Below, piece by piece: positions 22,973 to 31,050 of a stretch of 41,409 nt of DNA. This DNA is from a virus, in the IMG/VR virus record IMGVR_UViG_3300037140_000143, positions 1 through 41,409 of that record; one strand, 5' to 3'. Below the pieces are notes generated by a model. The model worked only from the letters and a program-made list of their open reading frames with translations, searched no databases and was not told the DNA's origin. The translations under genes were made by a program, and so were the position numbers. Each line of letters begins with the position of its first letter. Positions within the stretch are counted from its first letter, which is position 1.

Positions 22973-24897
22973 TGGCCGTCCAGGCGATCTCAAAGGATGT
23001 TGTCAGGCTCGGCCCATGGGACCGCCGCTACACCCCGGCCTACCAGATCGACTGGTATCGGGACGGCAACCCGGCGAAGGTGATTCACGGCGAGTTCGAT
23101 ACCACGTCGATCGTCAGTATCGAAACGTCGAAGAACATCACGAACATCTCTGGGACGTTTCGGATCGTACTCAAGGACGCCAGGGCCGAACACGCCATAG
23201 CTCCGATGGATGTGGCGATCATCAAGCTCAAGGGGCACAACGTACCCCTGACGACAGTTCTACACGGGGTTGTAGATAACGTCGAAAAAGAAGATGCGGC
23301 TGAACTCGAATCGGCTTCGGAGAACACGGTCATCGAAGGCCGCTGCATGGGGAAGTATTTGCAGATCAACAGCCTGTTCCTGCCGGTCTGGGAAACGCAG
23401 GGACTCCTTCCAACCGCGTTGACGTTCGGTCTGGGTGATAGCACCGAAAAGGCCGGTACGACCGTCAGTGTGACCGTCCCCAAGGAAATCTTTGGCTACG
23501 TCTACCGACGCTACATAGTCGGTGAATCCAAACGCGTCGGGATCTCCGGCACCCCCGCCGCCAAGCACTGGTTGAACAAGGACACCCGCTTCGAAGAGGT
23601 CAAAGTCAAAGGTGAGGGGACCTACCATGTTCCCTACATCCAGTTCGACGAAAACACCACCGACCAGGTCCTCACGGCGCTCACGATCACAGGTTTCACC
23701 GAGGGTTGGGTTGACGAGTTTGGGTACGTCGTCTACCGCCCACCAGGGTGGGATCTCCCCGTCAACTACGTGCTCTCCACGGAAGGACTCCTGAACGACC
23801 AGCTAGGCGGCTCCGATGTCGGGCTCGTGACCTACGTAGAGGTCGTGCCATCCGGGGCGCTGGGAATCAGCACCGCCGCACAGCAAGCCACGGCGGCTGG
23901 TCGCGCTCCGATGCCATCAAACTATCACGCGAGCATCACGGGCACCGGGGACGAAGGCCACGCCTATGTAGACAAAGAATTCGTGATCGACGCGAACGGG
24001 AAAGGCGAAGTCACAAAGAAGGGCGCCGAGAACTACTGGTACCGACGGCAACGCAAGTACGGGCTCCGTCCCTACCAGGTCACCAGCCCGCTGCTCGTCA
24101 GCCAGGCCCAAGCCCAAGCCCAGGCCCAGGGGCTGCTGAAATTCCTCGGGAACCGCCTCACAAAGACCGGTACCGTGACGATCCCCGGCGAGCCGAACAT
24201 TCGCCTCGGCACGACGATCCTGATCAAGGGCACTTTGCGCGGAAAGAAAATCGAACGGACCTTCTACATCGAAGGTGTCAGCCACGAATACATCGACGGC
24301 CAGGGCTACAAGACCACACTCGAACTGACGCATGGTCGGGACCCGTGGGACCCCGAGTGGAAGAGCATGGTTCTCGCTGCTAACCCGTCGGAAGCCGCGA
24401 TGCTCGCCGAAGTCGGGGGTGTGAGCGAACCAAACTCGGGGGCTGCGGAAGGACAGGAAGCGAACACGATCCCCGGCGAGTCGGGCAAGGTCCTCGCGAA
24501 CGGCGAAGCCGTAGCACCAGCTGAAGCCCCACGGCAGGTACGGCAGATGCTTTCCGCCGGCAACGAAATCCGCAACAAGCCGTATGTCTACGGCGGTGGC
24601 CACGGGCAATCCCTTGAAACCCCGGCGCAATCCTACGACTGCTCCAGCTCAGTCGACTACCTTCTCTTCCATGCTGGCCTGATCGGGAACGAAACACCCA
24701 CGAGCGGCGACCTCGAGGGAATGTTCGAATCGGGTCCTGGGAAGTGGGTGACTATCTACGCCAACGCCGAACACGTGTGGATGGTCGTCGCCGGGATCTC
24801 CTGGGACCACGGCGAAGGGCACTGGTATCAGGGCATGCGCGGGGATGGTAATGAGGATCTGTCGAGGTTCGTCGTTCGTCACCCAAAGGGCTTCTAA
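22972..24897 (+). CDS. Baseplate hub protein with C-terminal NlpC/P60-like domain
   Basis: The protein has 641 residues; its start overlaps the preceding stop. The first 510 residues resemble the gp27/gpD-like hub fold of contractile tails, with early strands (TTSIVSIETSKNITNISGTF), a swapped barrel region and an Ala/Gln-rich helix near residues 375-390. Residues 526-641 are an NlpC/P60-type cell-wall peptidase: YVYGGGHG, SYDCSSSVDYLLF with nucleophile C557, and YANAEHVWMV with H601. The enzyme would cut peptide cross-links when the tip meets the wall. This makes the hub a combined spike base and wall hydrolase. Confidence 0.8.
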   Translation: MAVQAISKDVVRLGPWDRRYTPAYQIDWYRDGNPAKVIHGEFDTTSIVSIETSKNITNISGTFRIVLKDARAEHAIAPMDVAIIKLKGHNVPLTTVLHGVVDNVEKEDAAELESASENTVIEGRCMGKYLQINSLFLPVWETQGLLPTALTFGLGDSTEKAGTTVSVTVPKEIFGYVYRRYIVGESKRVGISGTPAAKHWLNKDTRFEEVKVKGEGTYHVPYIQFDENTTDQVLTALTITGFTEGWVDEFGYVVYRPPGWDLPVNYVLSTEGLLNDQLGGSDVGLVTYVEVVPSGALGISTAAQQATAAGRAPMPSNYHASITGTGDEGHAYVDKEFVIDANGKGEVTKKGAENYWYRRQRKYGLRPYQVTSPLLVSQAQAQAQAQGLLKFLGNRLTKTGTVTIPGEPNIRLGTTILIKGTLRGKKIERTFYIEGVSHEYIDGQGYKTTLELTHGRDPWDPEWKSMVLAANPSEAAMLAEVGGVSEPNSGAAEGQEANTIPGESGKVLANGEAVAPAEAPRQVRQMLSAGNEIRNKPYVYGGGHGQSLETPAQSYDCSSSVDYLLFHAGLIGNETPTSGDLEGMFESGPGKWVTIYANAEHVWMVVAGISWDHGEGHWYQGMRGDGNEDLSRFVVRHPKGF

Positions 24898-25196
24898 TGC
24901 TGCGCCAGAACGACATCGACCGGCTACAGGGTGTGCGAGGCCTCACACGCTCTAACGCAGGCGCGGCCACTGGGCTGCGCGAAGCCGAAGTCGTGACGGT
25001 CCATGCGCATGGCAAGCTGGATGCCCGGATGACATCGGGGCGCTCTGTGACGGTCGGTGCGCGCTACCCGCTCTGGTACGAACCGCAGATCGGAGACAGG
25101 GTGCTGCTCGGCGAACTACAAGGAGACGAGCGGATGCGCGTTGTGCTCCAGGTGATGAGCGACAAGACCGGTGGGGCGCCGAAAGTGGTGAGCTGA
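24897..25196 (+). CDS. Small OB-fold-like baseplate spike protein
   Basis: The protein has 99 residues, start overlapping the preceding TAA. The pattern AEVVTVHAHGKLDARM, GRSVTVGARYPLWYEPQIGD and RVLLGELQGDERMRVVLQVM is a five-strand OB-like barrel of the kind found in gpV/gp5 baseplate spike proteins. There is no C-terminal beta-helix, so it may be a reduced spike or an adaptor for another tip protein. It lies between hub and gp25-like genes, the normal place for the spike. Confidence 0.6.
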   Translation: MLRQNDIDRLQGVRGLTRSNAGAATGLREAEVVTVHAHGKLDARMTSGRSVTVGARYPLWYEPQIGDRVLLGELQGDERMRVVLQVMSDKTGGAPKVVS

Positions 25197-25197
25197 C

Positions 25198-25743
25198 ATG
25201 GGCAACGAATACGGCGTGGACCTCGCGATCGAAGGTGATGGGGATCTCGCGGTCAACTCGGCTGGCGGCCTGACGACAATCGGCGAATACCAGGTGATGG
25301 CGCAGGCCCTCCAGCTGCGCATACGCACAGCGTTGGGCGACCTCGCGTTGCACCCGACGTACGGTACGGACCTACCGACCGGGTCGAAGATGGACCCGAC
25401 CGCGGTAGCGGCAGCGTTGAACGGCGAGTTGGCGCAGGCGATAGTCAACGACCCACGTATCCAGTCCGCGACCGTGACAGGCGTGGAATACCCCGCGTCG
25501 GGTAACCCTACGGCCGTGTCCCTCGAAGTGACCGTGCTTCTGGCCGGCGGTGAGCAGTTCGCGGTCTCCGGGCTACCCGGCGAAGTCCGGCTGAGCGAAG
25601 TGACGCTCACCGGGAATGTATCCGGGGAATCCGACCTGAGCCCGTTCGAAGAACAGCCCTACTTCGCGGGGGAAGACGAAACACGCGAAATCGAAGACGA
25701 ATCGGAAGTCAACAGCTTGGTAAATGACATCACAGGGAGCTGA
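25198..25743 (+). CDS. Baseplate wedge protein, gp25-like
   Basis: The protein has 181 residues. YGVDLAIEGDGDLAVNSAGG, then EYQVMAQALQLRIRTALGDL and ALHPTYGTDLP follow the plan of phage gp25/lysozyme-like wedge proteins (DUF2634-like): early strands D-L-x-x-D-x-G-D-L, one helix, G-x-Y-G-x-x-L. Wedge gp25 proteins start sheath polymerisation on the baseplate. The last 40 residues are acidic and probably disordered. The J gene follows with a 3-base gap. Confidence 0.75.
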   Translation: MGNEYGVDLAIEGDGDLAVNSAGGLTTIGEYQVMAQALQLRIRTALGDLALHPTYGTDLPTGSKMDPTAVAAALNGELAQAIVNDPRIQSATVTGVEYPASGNPTAVSLEVTVLLAGGEQFAVSGLPGEVRLSEVTLTGNVSGESDLSPFEEQPYFAGEDETREIEDESEVNSLVNDITGS

Positions 25744-25746
25744 CCC

Positions 25747-26922
25747 GTGCCCGGACCCGTCACTAGCGTCTACATCCCCGTCGATACGGCCGTCGGATTG
25801 CAGATCGCCTCCATGCAGTCTGAAGACTCGCCGCTAAGCGATTTTAGCGAAGGCTCGGCGACGCGGACGATGATTGAGAACACGGCGATCCTTGTGAGTA
25901 CCCAGTCCCAGGTCGCGGACCAGCTCCAGCAGGACTCGTTCTTGGAAACGGCGACGGAAGCGGCGTTGGATGCGCAGGGCTCCAACTGGCAGGTCACCAG
26001 ACTCCCTGCTGTTCAGGCGACGGGCACTGTCAAGATCACCCGCGAATCCGGCGATGGAGCACTGACGATCCCCGCCGCATGGGGCCAGCTGACTGTGCCT
26101 CCGTCGGTACCGGGTGGGGAAGGTGTCGCGTTCCTCACGACGACGGACGCTGAATTTGCGGAAGGCGTTACGGAAGCGACCGTGCAAGCGCAGGCCGTGA
26201 TCGGCGGAACCGTCGGAAACATCACCGAGGGAACGGTGCTCGTGCCGATCAGTCCCGTGAGCGGCATCTCGAGCGCCACCGGCTTCGTCGTCTCCGTGAC
26301 GTTCACAGGGGGCGTCAACGAAGAGACCGACGAAGCGTACCGAGCACGCATCCCGAAGGTTGTGCAGGGCCGCGTGAAGGGCCGCAAGGTCAGCTTCGAA
26401 GGCGCCGCTCTCTCCGTACCCGGCGTGGAATCGGTCGGTGTGCTCAGGGCCGGCACGGAGCGCAGCAACAGCACCGTCGTCGAACCGAGCTATGTCGAAG
26501 TGGCCTACCAGGGCGTCGAAGGCCTCCTTGCGGCGGTCACGTCGGCGTGTGAAGAAGCCGCCACGATCAACCAGAAAGTGGTCGTGGTCTCCGCGGCGGC
26601 CCTTGGCTCTCCACGGGGCAAACAGCGTCTCCGGTTCAGCGGGACGATCTACTATGCACCGGGTATTGACCCGACGACGTTGGAAGCGGAAGTCGTGAAG
26701 CTCGCGGTCGAATATGTCCAGAAAGTCGGCCTCGGTGGCACTCTGTTTATGAGTGGGCTAATCGAGGCGATCCACGCCCTCCCGAACGTGATCTCGATTA
26801 GCATTCCGCTTACTAGACTCGCGATCTATCCGGAAACGGGGGCGACGGACATCCCGACGTTCCCGGACCAGTACGTCTCGCTGGCCGAATCAGACATCTC
26901 CCTAACCCTCACGGAAATCTGA
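25747..26922 (+). CDS. Baseplate J-like protein
   Basis: The protein has 391 residues from a GTG start. The middle carries ITEGTVLVPISPVSGISSAT, FTGGVNEETDEAYRARIPKV and a VEVAYQG strand, a plain match to the baseplate J family (gpJ of P2, gp6 of T4), which builds the wedge ring of contractile tails. The C-terminal third has GIDPTTLEAEVVKLAVEYVQ and LGGTLFMSGLIEAIHALPNV, the usual last domain. Together with the gp25-like gene it proves a contractile tail. Confidence 0.85.
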   Translation: MPGPVTSVYIPVDTAVGLQIASMQSEDSPLSDFSEGSATRTMIENTAILVSTQSQVADQLQQDSFLETATEAALDAQGSNWQVTRLPAVQATGTVKITRESGDGALTIPAAWGQLTVPPSVPGGEGVAFLTTTDAEFAEGVTEATVQAQAVIGGTVGNITEGTVLVPISPVSGISSATGFVVSVTFTGGVNEETDEAYRARIPKVVQGRVKGRKVSFEGAALSVPGVESVGVLRAGTERSNSTVVEPSYVEVAYQGVEGLLAAVTSACEEAATINQKVVVVSAAALGSPRGKQRLRFSGTIYYAPGIDPTTLEAEVVKLAVEYVQKVGLGGTLFMSGLIEAIHALPNVISISIPLTRLAIYPETGATDIPTFPDQYVSLAESDISLTLTEI

Positions 26923-26932
26923 GGAGCTGACA

Positions 26933-27658
26933 ATGGCACGCTGCCCTATACCTTTCGTGCTCCAGTCTCCAGTTACGGGCTCCGCGCTGGTAGGCGACAA
27001 ATTCACGTTTACGATTCACGAACCCGGCAAATCTCTCGGGTCTGGGGCGGCCGCAACCATCTATACCACCGAGACCGAAGCGACCACCACGGGCTCAAAC
27101 GTACTGACGACAGACAGCAGGGGGTCGTTGACCCAGGGCGAATCTGCCTCCCCGGCGTGGGCCTGCTACTGGATCGCGCCAGCTACATACGACATCCTGA
27201 TATCCGGTGCGGGGCTCAAATCGGTGTATATCGTCCGGGACCTCGTCTCGGCCGAGCCCGAATCGGTTGGGACCCCCCTACTAGCGAACCTTGCGGTCAC
27301 GGAACCCAAGCTTGCCGCCGCGGCTGTCACCGGAGTGAAGCTCGGTGAGGGTACCGTGCGCCAGGAGACGGGCACCACGCAAAGCTTCCTATCATGGGGC
27401 GAGATCACCGGAACCACCGGAGCGACTTTGTCCGGGAGCGGGGACTTTACGGCGGTAAAAATCGAAACAGGTAAGTACGAAATTACCTGGACTAAAGAAA
27501 AGTCATCGGCTAACTACGCGGTGATTAGCACATGCGCCAACAAAAATTGCGTGGCCACTGTAGAAACGACGACCGCAAAAGGCTTTATAATGAGGCAGTT
27601 CTCGGAAAACGTGGCGGTTGGAGTTAACTTTAGCTTCGTCGCCCTCAGTGCTAGCTAG
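26933..27658 (+). CDS. Putative tail fibre / receptor-binding protein
   Basis: The protein has 241 residues with a GAGGAG ribosome site. Residues 1-100 are beta-rich and would attach to the baseplate. TEPKLAAAAVTGVKLGEGTV (about 124-143) is the short repeat often seen before the trimeric tip of fibres. The last 85 residues form a separate domain whose codons are visibly richer in A and T than the neighbouring genes (AAA, GTA, ATA, TTA are used), which suggests a recently exchanged tip. Receptor binding is inferred from position and this change. Confidence 0.6.
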   Translation: MARCPIPFVLQSPVTGSALVGDKFTFTIHEPGKSLGSGAAATIYTTETEATTTGSNVLTTDSRGSLTQGESASPAWACYWIAPATYDILISGAGLKSVYIVRDLVSAEPESVGTPLLANLAVTEPKLAAAAVTGVKLGEGTVRQETGTTQSFLSWGEITGTTGATLSGSGDFTAVKIETGKYEITWTKEKSSANYAVISTCANKNCVATVETTTAKGFIMRQFSENVAVGVNFSFVALSAS

Positions 27659-27704
27659 CCACCGTGGAACCCGGCAGCCAGCGACAACGCCATCTATACA
27701 GTCA

Positions 27705-28187
27705 TCATCTTGTAGCGACACGACATTGAGGCACAGCATCAAAGTTAGGCGAGCCTTCTTCTACGATGGCGTTCATTATCGAGCTGGGTGAACCGCCGTC
27801 AGGGATACCCGCGAAATGTCCCTCCTCATGTACCACTACATCACAAAACCAGCGGTAGTTTATGGCCTCCGTTGTTGCGGGATTCCGTCGTGCCCATACT
27901 TCTTCGTTTAGGTGAATCACGCACAGCGGATCATCAACGATAGACCAGGCAAGCACCCCCGCATCCGACGAAGCATCCGCGAAGGACACACCTGCAGTGC
28001 TGCTGTACTGCACGCGCACACCCGTCGGGCAATGGAGCTGTTGCCCCCAGTAGGACGTAGCGGTGGCCTCAGCCCTCAATGTGGGGCCGTTGACAACATT
28101 CATCCCGATGGGATAGGCGACTGTGCTAGCGGGCAGCGAGAGCGAGACGAGTACGGCGAGGATGGCTGCTAGCTTTGGGCGTGACAT
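27705..28187 (-). CDS. Secreted metzincin-like zinc metalloprotease (antisense)
   Basis: The protein has 160 residues on the minus strand, with AGGAGG nine bases before the ATG. Residues 1-24 are a signal peptide (PKLAAILAVLVSLSLPASTVA). VVVHEEGHFAGIPDGG contains the zinc motif HExxHxxGxxD (H120, E121, H124, G127, D130), and SIMNA (M138) provides the Met-turn of metzincins. LCVIHLNEEVW before it resembles the edge strand of matrixin-type enzymes. Four cysteines (53, 89, 115, 155) could form two disulfides, which fits an exported protein. Aspartate as third zinc ligand is also seen in snapalysin. It sits in the tail-fibre area on the opposite strand, as an independently expressed cargo gene would. 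Confidence 0.8.
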   Translation of the reverse strand: MSRPKLAAILAVLVSLSLPASTVAYPIGMNVVNGPTLRAEATATSYWGQQLHCPTGVRVQYSSTAGVSFADASSDAGVLAWSIVDDPLCVIHLNEEVWARRNPATTEAINYRWFCDVVVHEEGHFAGIPDGGSPSSIMNAIVEEGSPNFDAVPQCRVATR

Positions 28188-28210
28188 GGGATCTAACCTC
28201 CTGTGTCCAT

Positions 28211-28237
28211 GCCCCCGGCGTCCAACCGCGCGGGGGC
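28211..28237. other. GC-rich hairpin between two antisense genes
   Basis: GCCCCCG (28211-28217) pairs with CGGGGGC (28231-28237) around a 13-base loop. It lies upstream of the metalloprotease start and downstream of the membrane-protein stop on the minus strand. Without a T-run on that strand it is more likely an attenuator or stabiliser than a terminator. Confidence 0.4.
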
Positions 28238-28275
28238 GCTTTGTAGGCCCAGCATCCCACGGATCGGAACGCCTG

Positions 28276-28725
28276 TCAAGACCCGATGAGGCTTAAGAGG
28301 GTTGTGAGTCCCGCGATGACGGCGAGCACAGCTATCGGAGCGAGGAGCAGCGTGAGGTGTCGTCCCCAGCGTATGCCACGCCGCTCGGAGGCGTCTGTTG
28401 TCTCCGGGGCTGTGTGGCGCGCCCACGTGGGAAGGCTCTCGGGCTCCCGGGTTGTCCGTGAGCGGGCTCTTACGCTCTCCTCCCATGCGATCTCCGCTTC
28501 ACGAGCCTTCACGCGCTTGCGGGCTCGCTTGCGGTCCCCCCGCGCTCCGAGCGCCAGGACCGCCAGGAACACGGCGAGACCTGAGACAGCACCCAGGGCG
28601 GGGTAGCGCATCGGTGCGGCCCAGCTGTTGTGGAACCCGACGGCCCCCCAGTAGCCGACGAAGAGGCCCGCGATGATGGCGCAGAGCTGGTTGTAGAGCC
28701 GGTGGAGCGCGTCGAGGAAGCCCAT
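28276..28725 (-). CDS. Antisense membrane protein with charged cytosolic loop
   Basis: The protein has 149 residues. Hydrophobic stretches CAIIAGLFVGYWGAVGF (about 15-31), ALGAVSGLAVFLAVLALGA (about 44-62) and LTLLLAPIAVLAVIAGLTTL (about 124-143) are three probable membrane helices. A highly charged segment (64-110, RKRARKRVKAREAEIAWEES) separates the second and third. It precedes the metalloprotease in the same direction, so both may form one minus-strand unit. The family is unknown; a transporter helper or a superinfection factor would be guesses. Confidence 0.6.
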   Translation of the reverse strand: MGFLDALHRLYNQLCAIIAGLFVGYWGAVGFHNSWAAPMRYPALGAVSGLAVFLAVLALGARGDRKRARKRVKAREAEIAWEESVRARSRTTREPESLPTWARHTAPETTDASERRGIRWGRHLTLLLAPIAVLAVIAGLTTLLSLIGS

Positions 28726-28777
28726 TTGGGTCGAGGACCTTACCAGAACAGTCCAGTGAGCGGAATGGAGGGGCCGT

Positions 28778-29548
28778 ATGGCCGAAGAGATCGCCCCAGA
28801 CTTCGCGCCGGCGCTCGAAGACCTTCAAGACCATCTGCCGTACTGGTGGGCATCTCGCGAGCCGAACTCGGCGCTCTACAGCCTCCTCGCGGCTTCTGGT
28901 GTGGTGTTCGACCAGCTCGCATGGCTGTGGGAGAACCCGTATCTGAACTCGGTCCTCGACACGGCCGACGGGGAAGGCCTGTTGCGGAACTTCGCGTTCG
29001 CATGGGGCTTGCAGTCGGAACAGCTACCCCCCACGGTCGAACAGATCCGCTCCTATATCAAAGCGTGCGCGGAATCCGACGGGAGCCTCGAGAGCCTCCT
29101 CAACACGCTCACAGCGCTTCTGGAAACATCGATCAACACCACCGGGGGAGCGGTCCTCACGTTCCCCTCGGGTGGGGAAGGGTTCACGTTCCCAGCAAAC
29201 GGTGAAGGGCTCAAGCTCTACCAGTTCGCCCCCGGCGACGAGCCGACTGCCGGCCTGATCTTCCCCGCTAACGGAGACGGGCTCACGTTCCCCGTCCTCC
29301 CCTTGAGCCTGCCGTCGGACAATGTGATCGGCGCTACCGGCGAAACACCACCCGGCGCAGGTCCAGGCTTGATCTTCAGCCAGAACGGCTTCGTGTCCAT
29401 CCAGCAGAACACACCGACCCCGGATCAGTTCACGGTCGAAGTGTGTAGCTGGCTGACGTTCGATCGCAAAGCCTTCCAACGCGCTGTCGAACGCTACGAA
29501 CCCGCGGACTGCCTTCCGGCGGTCATCCGCGAAGTCGAAGCCGTCTAA
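28778..29548 (+). CDS. Tail I-like baseplate protein with repeated FPxNGxGL motif
   Basis: The protein has 256 residues. The N-terminal 120 residues (DLQDHLPYWWASREPNSALY, then ADGEGLLRNFAFAWGL) are typical of the tail I/YmfQ-like wedge component that follows J. The middle has three related short motifs: GGEGFTFPANGEGLKLYQF, AGLIFPANGDGLTFPV and GPGLIFSQNGF. The same FP-x-NG-x-GL signature occurs at the N-terminus of the tail terminator-like protein at 15860. The end DRKAFQRAVERYEPADCLPA is helical. The protein probably links baseplate wedges to fibres. Confidence 0.7.
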   Translation: MAEEIAPDFAPALEDLQDHLPYWWASREPNSALYSLLAASGVVFDQLAWLWENPYLNSVLDTADGEGLLRNFAFAWGLQSEQLPPTVEQIRSYIKACAESDGSLESLLNTLTALLETSINTTGGAVLTFPSGGEGFTFPANGEGLKLYQFAPGDEPTAGLIFPANGDGLTFPVLPLSLPSDNVIGATGETPPGAGPGLIFSQNGFVSIQQNTPTPDQFTVEVCSWLTFDRKAFQRAVERYEPADCLPAVIREVEAV

Positions 29549-29574
29549 GACCAACCCCACAGTAAGGAGCGCAC

Positions 29575-30147
29575 ATGTCGGCCATCAAGGTCTTCGTAAA
29601 TGGAGGCACGCTACTCCCTGGTGATTTGAACGCGATTGCCACTGACTATGGCGGCGCATACGAATACAAAAAGCACCTGCTGGCGCAGTCCACGCTCCTC
29701 CAGGAACCGGGTGCCGCTACATATCTGCTCGGCGCGGGGAGCCCGAACGTGATCCATACGGCGGAACTCGCCGGCCTCGCGGCGTTCTACCTGAACCCGG
29801 CGGACTACAAAGAGTCGGCGGTCAACGAACGGACGGTGAAACTGAACCTCCAGGCAACATGCGTCACGAACGCGGTTGCTCCTGCGGTGACGTTCACGGT
29901 GGGGTTGTATCCGGTGTCTGGGTCTGCTGGCGCGGAAAAAAAGGTCGAATTGACGCTTGGATCGGTCGTGTCTGGGTCGACGGCTGCGTTTACAACGCCA
30001 GCCAAAGAAGTCCAGGTTGAGCAGGCGAGCGGCCTGTTCACGTGCCCATCCGCGGGCCTGTATGCCGTCGCGGTCGTGGTTTCGGGTAGCGCCGCGGCCA
30101 AATCGGCTGTTGCGGTGCGCGCCAATCTTCAGATGAGCCAGGTCTGA
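29575..30147 (+). CDS. Putative minor tail or fibre protein
   Basis: The protein has 190 residues with AAGGAG upstream. The start (FVNGGTLLPGDLNAIATDYG) is a short attachment part common in small tail fibres; the rest is a beta sandwich with VTFTVGLYPVSGSAGAEKKV and LYAVAVVVSGSAAAKSAVAV. It is the last gene of the tail group before the lysis area. A capsid- or tail-decorating adhesin is the likely role, by position. Confidence 0.6.
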   Translation: MSAIKVFVNGGTLLPGDLNAIATDYGGAYEYKKHLLAQSTLLQEPGAATYLLGAGSPNVIHTAELAGLAAFYLNPADYKESAVNERTVKLNLQATCVTNAVAPAVTFTVGLYPVSGSAGAEKKVELTLGSVVSGSTAAFTTPAKEVQVEQASGLFTCPSAGLYAVAVVVSGSAAAKSAVAVRANLQMSQV

Positions 30148-30195
30148 CGACTGGCCAGTTCGGGCTGGCGGATGGCATAGAAGGGGAGAGCGCCC

Positions 30196-30267
30196 ATGCC
30201 GTCAAACCCGTGGAACCCCGGGAGGTCCGGAATGATCGTAAGCAACCTGCATAGAGCGGCCAGATGA
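30196..30267 (+). CDS. 23-residue ORF coupled to membrane genes
   Basis: This tiny ORF begins after AAGGGGAG at six to seven bases and ends in TGA directly before the next ATG. The product starts MPSNPWNPGRSGMIVSNLHR. The good ribosome site suggests real translation, perhaps only to load ribosomes on the next gene. No function is assigned. Confidence 0.4.
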   Translation: MPSNPWNPGRSGMIVSNLHRAAR

Positions 30268-30489
30268 ATGGCGCCCGTCAGGAAGCTATGGCGGCGCGTG
30301 TCCCGGGACTGGCCCCGGTGGGCGCAGATCGGGGGACTCCTACTCGGGGCGCAGCAGATCGTCTCGTGGTGGGCGGGAGGCCACGAACCCAACCTCGGGG
30401 CGATCACATTCGCTGGAGCCCTGTTGATGTTCCAGCGTGTGGCGTCTGCCCGCCCCTCCAAAGACCACGACGCCCGTGGCGGCCCCTGA
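30268..30489 (+). CDS. Small protein with one or two membrane segments
   Basis: The protein has 73 residues. A basic N-terminus (VRKLWRRVSRDWPRW) precedes AQIGGLLLGAQQIVSWWAGG and AITFAGALLMFQRVAS, one or two weak membrane helices. It directly follows the 23-residue ORF and overlaps the next microprotein by one base. The position just before the lysozyme suggests a part in lysis, without proof. Confidence 0.55.
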   Translation: MAPVRKLWRRVSRDWPRWAQIGGLLLGAQQIVSWWAGGHEPNLGAITFAGALLMFQRVASARPSKDHDARGGP

Positions 30490-30581
30490 TGCAGGGCCTA
30501 CAGCATCATCATCTGGTGTGGGTGCTAGCGGGTAGCGCGGTCGCGGCGGTCGCGCAGTGGATCGGCTTGTTCCATGTCTAA
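30489..30581 (+). CDS. 30-residue single-span membrane peptide
   Basis: The ORF starts in TGATG with the previous stop and ends inside the start of the next gene. The product MQGLQHHHLVWVLAGSAVAA continues VAQWIGLFHV, one clear membrane helix. Its neighbours on both sides overlap it, which supports translation. It is a candidate small holin or antiholin. Confidence 0.5.
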   Translation: MQGLQHHHLVWVLAGSAVAAVAQWIGLFHV

Positions 30582-31050
30582 GCTCAAGACTGTTGGGCGA
30601 GCGCTGGACAAGCTGAGCCCATGGATCGCGATCGGGCTGATCGCACTCGGCTTCTCGCAGATCCATAGCCAGGGCGTCAGCGAGGAATCGCTACGCACCG
30701 CGCAGCTGCGGTCCTGCCACCGCCTGAACGTGATCAGGGCCGAGGACAACCGTAGCCACTTCGACGACTACCGCTTCGACTCGACGCTCGCTGCGCTGCT
30801 CCGGATCAGCCTCGCGCAGCCACAGGAACCCGACCGGCGGCTGTCGCCCTCGCAGCAAGCGGGCGACAGGCATCTCGTCGACGAGTTCACGTCGGGTCTA
30901 GAGGCGGACGCGAAGGACAAGCAGTGGACGGAATTAGCGAAATGTGTGCCTGCCACCGACGACCCCCTGACCTATGTCCCGCCGTCGCCGATCCCGTTTT
31001 CGAAGCAGTTGCCGCCACCGTCGACGCTGACCGTCGGGCCGGGTGAGTGA
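30574..31050 (+). CDS. Membrane-anchored protein, lysis region
   Basis: The protein has 158 residues. WIAIGLIALGFSQIHSQGVS near residues 17-36 forms a signal anchor, after which the protein is soluble and ends in a Pro-rich tail (YVPPSPIPFSKQLPPPS). Two cysteines (about 48 and 124) lie in the soluble part. A single N-terminal anchor with an external domain and a proline-rich end recalls spanin-type or signal-anchor lysis proteins, but no family is recognised. Confidence 0.55.
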   Translation: MSKLKTVGRALDKLSPWIAIGLIALGFSQIHSQGVSEESLRTAQLRSCHRLNVIRAEDNRSHFDDYRFDSTLAALLRISLAQPQEPDRRLSPSQQAGDRHLVDEFTSGLEADAKDKQWTELAKCVPATDDPLTYVPPSPIPFSKQLPPPSTLTVGPGE

